A stretch of 64,000 nt of DNA from Burhinus oedicnemus (taxonomy: Eukaryota; Chordata; Aves; Charadriiformes; Burhinidae), in assembly GCA_008921705.1 (NCBI GenBank), contig VFFE01007500.1, positions 3,168,828-3,232,827 of the forward strand. The letters are read 5' to 3'. This document shows positions 61,701 through 64,000 of the stretch, one piece after another. Under the pieces are notes generated by a model. It was not told the origin of the DNA. It was given only the letters and a program-made list of their open reading frames with translations, and ran no database searches. The stretch's first letter is position 1. Every line of letters begins with the position of its first letter. The position numbers and the translations under genes are program-made.

Positions 61701-63756
61701 ACAACAACTGTCCCCTTTCAAAAGGGCCAGCAGATTCTCTTGTTCACAAGGATAATAAAGTCAAGAGCTTGTCATCAACTGAAAAAGGTAATAAAAATCA
61801 TCCAAAGGTGTCAAGACCTAACTTCTGTTTAGCTATCATGCTGCACCCTTGTGGCAACGAAGGCCAAGGGCACAGCGGGCTACAACAGTGTAACCCACGA
61901 GCCCAGGACTGTTCCCTCTGCAGGGCTCCTGAGGCCACATCTGCAGTGCTGCATCCAATTTTGGGTCCCTCGGTACAAAAGAAAGAGTGCTAAATGGGAG
62001 AGTCCAGAGGAGGGACACTAAGATGGTACGGGTACTGGAGGAAAACAACACATGAAGAAAGGCTGAGCTTTGTCAGCCTGGAGAGGGCTAACAAAGCTAC
62101 TGGAGGAGCTAATTGCAATCCACGGGTACCTAGAGAGGGGTTATAGACAAGACAGGCAAACTTTTCTGAGGCACAGAGGGATGATGCGTCATGACAAAGA
62201 GGCAAAGATCACCAGCTGTAACAAGGGAAATGCCAATTGCATTTAAAGGAAAATTGTTACAACGAGAGTGGTAAAGCAGTCAACTACGCTGCCCAGAGAT
62301 ACCGTGGTATCCCCACGCTTAGAAATTTTCAAAACCCAACTGAGTCCCTTCATCTGACTTCAGAGTTTGCCCTGCTTTGTGCAGGAGGCTGAAGTATACG
62401 AGTTTCAGAAATCCCTCCTAACATCATTTATCCTATGATGCTAAATTTGTTCCAGAAAGGCTTTATAAAGGATTAAGGAATACACAAGACAAAGAGTGTC
62501 TACAAGTCTATTTAACCTTACTTGGAATCAAACTGACCAGATATCATTCAGGTAGTTACCAAATGATGTTTGATGGATTTACAAGGGTGAAACGTTCTAC
62601 TAGTGTATTTCCATACCTTATTATTTAAAATTTAACTTTACAGGCGTATGGTACTATTGGGTGACAATACAACCTCCACATATGTCACCCTAAACTGCAG
62701 ACATTAAGTCTTACCTGCATTTTCATGTATTTCAAGCCCTGATATCTGACCTAGATTTGTGCTGTGTCCTTCAAAGTTTTGGCAAACCTCTCTCTGAATG
62801 ATGACCTGTGATTTCCAGGAACCACCGGAACAAATGTTGTCAATTGTCTCAAATTCTACAAAAAATATTTTTAAGCCCTGGTAGAGATTTTTTTTTTTGT
62901 GGAATGTTTAAAAGTACAATGAATTAAACAAATAGAAAAGGAAGGACAAATACCAGAACATCTGAAACTACAACTCCTCTTGACCGCTGGGGTAAGCTAT
63001 GGGGCCCTAATACTTCATCAGCCAGACAGGCTCCTCTTTGGCCATGTTTCTTCTCTGTGTACACAAAAGTAATAGAAGATAAAGTAGAGTGAGGATGGCA
63101 AGTTACTACCTTGAGATGGAACTTGAAATGCAGTCATAGCACGCACCTAAATTCACGAAATGGACACATTCCTGGATCCTGCAATGGTGACACAGCCTGA
63201 AGTCTCTTCATTATCTAACCTCTATGACACTGGGCAGATTTTGGAAGGAAAGCTTACCTTTGCATATGCTCTATAATCCGTTTTCCACTGCTGTGCAGAC
63301 AAAAACTTCTGCTCCAGTGAATGAAGTTCTGCTAGTTCAGACTCCCTTCGTTCTTGATCCTGTTAAAAAAAAATATATATATATCTCAAACAGAGGAGTT
63401 AAATATTTGGTTTACTTCTTACTATTATTTTATATCAAAGAAAAAAATTGGGATATTTGAATGACTTATTTAAACAAATCCAAACACTGATAACTTGTTT
63501 TTTTATGAAACATTTAATTGAGAAGACCGCAGCAGTTCGCAATATGTTATTGTCATCGCATTAGTTGCTGAGCCATATGATAAACATAACGTGTCATATG
63601 ATTGTTAACCTCTCACTTGAACAGTTTCCATACCATCATCCTGAAATCAGCTCTAATGAGAGCTGCTAAAAAATGTAAGCATATGTTGCAAAAGCGTGTG
63701 CAAGATTATTTTATTTTTTTCCTTACAATTTCTATTATTTTAAATTCCTCTTCTGC
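46485..63756 (-). CDS. DNAI7: Dynein axonemal intermediate chain 7 (CASC1), partial coding region
   Basis: Twelve phase-consistent exons give about 628 residues plus stop. Known: DNAI7 (Chlamydomonas IC97/FAP94 family) is an intermediate chain of axonemal dynein in motile cilia and sperm flagella. Seen from N to C: a charged helical start (EEEFKIIE...ERRESELAELHSLEQ), the CASC1 N-terminal region with WEHYLSCDGSPDPT and VQYQESILELQNLLHQKYNG, the VIKDKNVTFCIWAKLKKK stretch, LHTHYDHVSPLW, an acidic linker, VPVGGVYHIDALQLPPQ, YFEDPVIARWDP, QQWRTDGISNVTYE, NMPYQAWELQP, and the C-terminal EFHSTLYHMLKDFASKEAID. The human protein is about 716 residues, so roughly 60-90 N-terminal residues lie beyond the right edge. 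The order IRAG2-DNAI7 with convergent transcription agrees with the known amniote arrangement next to KRAS. Confidence 0.95.
47703..47816 (-). CDS. DNAI7: DNAI7 exon, 38 codons
   Basis: The minus acceptor tttcacattacag and donor TTCAAG|gtttgt bound an exon that encodes APLAEVRAYQQMALVASAFA and then FAWSKWNLEAGQEQVVFK. Phase 0-0; joins directly to the last exon (VVFK|VSEH). Confidence 0.95.
48051..48218 (-). CDS. DNAI7: DNAI7 exon, 56 codons
   Basis: Minus acceptor tttgtacaacag, donor AAGAAG|gtgagt. It includes HLTGKWTSPLGLRAALKKAG and then VNIFPGEYSHKFISVNKK. The pattern of a tryptophan, small-residue turn and NIFP is typical of the family. Phase 0-0. Confidence 0.94.
48904..49118 (-). CDS. 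DNAI7: DNAI7 exon, 72 codons
   Basis: Minus acceptor ccttttgtaaag, donor ATTAAG|gtactg. It encodes QQWRTDGISNVTYETQEKSI, ALLQDAHCNMPYQAWELQPT and VTTVFATIQIQIK. It is probably a beta-rich core conserved from algae to vertebrates. Phase 1 in, 0 out. Confidence 0.95.
49889..50033 (-). CDS. DNAI7: DNAI7 exon, 48 codons
   Basis: Minus acceptor catcttgccaaag, donor CTGCAG|gtacca. It encodes LLDDGLKAYPYPPEEAEDAT and then THPPVQITLRLSDNVIYFED...RWDPA. Phase 0 in, 1 out; the leftover G completes the glycine before QQWRTDG. Confidence 0.95.
50987..51154 (-). CDS. DNAI7: DNAI7 exon, 56 codons
   Basis: The minus acceptor is a long T run ending in taag; the donor is GTGGAG|gtaagt. It encodes LQDPLMQEKTNEKKEAITDE, then VPVGGVYHIDALQLPPQVKQ and DWSMVE. 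The VYHIDALQLPPQ stretch is a family landmark. Phase 0-0. Confidence 0.95.
51155..55059. other. DNAI7 intron, 3.9 kb
   Basis: No recognised exon. Three moderately long plus-strand open frames (53599-54057, 54179-54499, 54540-55010) sit close together but match nothing I know and run antisense to DNAI7. The T/G-rich stretch near 52748-52825 is low-complexity. Confidence 0.6.
55060..55339 (-). CDS. DNAI7: DNAI7 exon, 93 codons with acidic linker
   Basis: Minus acceptor attgttatttacag, donor AGAAAG|gtaggt. It begins R-FKNHVFCDAQHGFDLPKSL, continues VRILHTHYDHVSPLW, then turns into a low-complexity acidic stretch (NVEEPEEEEKKAREE). The HTHYDHVS motif is diagnostic. The acidic part corresponds to the variable glutamate-rich insert of mammalian CASC1 but looks shorter here. 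Phase 2 in, 0 out. Confidence 0.95.
56595..56633. repeat. (TA)n-rich microsatellite
   Basis: Alternating TA units interrupted by ttta and gta, inside a DNAI7 intron. Confidence 0.85.
56690..56732 (-). other. Candidate frame-breaking (poison) exon of DNAI7
   Basis: On minus, cattttacag and GGAAG|gtacgg bound a 43-bp segment that stays open in the frame arriving from 56852 (LPTDGLHTNLLLRK) but leaves in phase 0, while the next exon needs phase 2. Direct joining of its neighbours is in frame without it, so normal DNAI7 mRNA must skip it. It could be a cryptic exon or chance. Confidence 0.3.
56852..56955 (-). CDS. DNAI7: DNAI7 exon, 104 bp
   Basis: Minus acceptor ttttctttgtag, donor AAGGAAG|gtacag. 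It encodes TANMYEDSETGNMQAVIKDK and then NVTFCIWAKLKKKG. VIKDKNVTxxxWA.LKK is a family landmark. Phase 0 in, 2 out; the leftover AG makes the arginine at the start of the next exon. Confidence 0.95.
58129..58275 (-). CDS. DNAI7: DNAI7 exon, 49 codons
   Basis: Minus acceptor gtcttctag, donor CTTAAA|gtaagt. It encodes LIEKLQFVLLDTPPNEITEK, then VQYQESILELQNLLHQKYNG and ATERLLK. Helical N-terminal region. Phase 0-0. Confidence 0.95.
60205..60342 (-). CDS. DNAI7: DNAI7 exon, 46 codons
   Basis: Minus acceptor cattttctgtag, donor CTAAAT|gtaagt. It encodes WEHYLSCDGSPDPTVLREIN and then TFMSLWREDQNEDIQLVMEK. The CDGSPDP and EINTFMSLW motifs are strong CASC1 markers. Phase 0-0. Confidence 0.95.
60343..63257. 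other. DNAI7 intron, 2.9 kb
   Basis: No exon seen. It contains one old CR1 copy (annotated separately); the remainder is AT-rich unique sequence. Confidence 0.65.
61836..62345 (+). repeat. Old CR1 LINE copy
   Basis: It contains gaggccacatctgcagtgct, ccaattttgggtccct, gaggagggacactaagatgg, gaaaggctgagctttgtcag, tggtaaagcagtcaact and cgctgcccagagatacc in CR1 order. The copy is diverged and runs plus, antisense to DNAI7. The typical 3' octamers are lost. Confidence 0.8.
63258..63359 (-). CDS. DNAI7: DNAI7 exon, 34 codons
   Basis: The minus acceptor (a T run, then aacag) and donor GCAAAG|gtaagc bound an exon that encodes DQERRESELAELHSLEQKFL and then SAQQWKTDYRAYAK, the end of the charged N-terminal helix. 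Phase 0-0. Confidence 0.92.
63727..63756 (-). CDS. DNAI7: DNAI7 small exon, 10 codons
   Basis: The minus acceptor tttttcccctag and donor GAAATT|gtaagg bound a 30-bp exon AEEEFKIIEI. Its phase (0-0) and glutamate-rich content fit the N-terminal helix that continues DQERRESE. Its short length makes it less certain than the others. Exons further upstream lie outside the window. Confidence 0.65.
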
Positions 63757-64000
63757 CTAGGGGAAAAAAAAATATTCTGTGAAGGACAAGAGGCACAGAC
63801 AAGAATGACTTTTTCTCAAAAAAAAAGAAAATGAGAAAAAAATTTTTCTTGCAGTAAATTTTTTTTTTTGAAAACACAAAATTATTTAGACATTACCAAT
63901 CAGTTTTTGTTCTGAATTCCAGTCCTCTCAGAAAAATAAACATACATGCTCAAATACATACACACATATATATATATATACACACACATGCACATAAACA
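63757..64000. other. Window edge, DNAI7 intron
   Basis: A/T-rich sequence with homopolymers, no exon seen. Confidence 0.6.
63961..63990. repeat. (CA)n/(TA)n microsatellite
   Basis: Compound run of cacaca, tatata and cacaca at the right edge. Confidence 0.85.

Noticed and set aside
1..64000. CRISPR arrays, operons, tRNA or rRNA genes
   Set aside because: No direct-repeat arrays with spacers, no cloverleaf-like sequence and no rRNA-like sequence were seen; the window is animal nuclear DNA.

Overview
The window is vertebrate nuclear DNA, almost certainly avian. It has long introns with GT..AG splice sites, several CR1 LINE copies with the bird-type octamer-like 3' end (gattctgtgattctgtg and its reverse complement), and no bacterial-style gene packing. 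Two spliced genes are supported, arranged tail to tail. They match the IRAG2 (LRMP/Jaw1) - DNAI7 (CASC1) neighbourhood known near KRAS in mammals and birds.

Region by region: 1-10956 has no exon I can support and carries three CR1 copies; it is probably upstream sequence or 5' non-coding intron of IRAG2. 10957-46027 (+) holds IRAG2 as 33 phase-consistent coding exons (about 1206 codons). These encode a large N-terminal exon, a coiled-coil section built from many short phase-0 exons, a poorly conserved polar middle part, the conserved MRVI1/IRAG-type helical block, and a C-terminal membrane anchor with a short luminal tail ending in PPPV, which is the signature of a KASH protein. An assembly gap of 622 N flanked by poly-A lies in one intron (27193-27814). 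46028-46484 is the shared 3' end of both genes. 46485-63756 (-) holds 12 exons of DNAI7, an axonemal dynein intermediate chain. It runs from the stop codon back to a small exon near the right edge; the extreme N-terminus and promoter lie beyond the window.

The two proteins have no obvious joint function: IRAG2 acts at the ER/outer nuclear membrane with IP3 receptors and SUN proteins, DNAI7 in motile cilia. Their link is positional, with convergent 3' ends whose polyadenylation signals may overlap. I saw no undescribed multi-gene system. The observations most worth checking are alternative or frame-breaking exon candidates in both genes, the overlapping 3' ends, a poly-C splice acceptor, and G-quadruplex-like tracts. 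All exon joins were derived by eye from splice consensus plus phase continuity; no alignment or transcript data were available.
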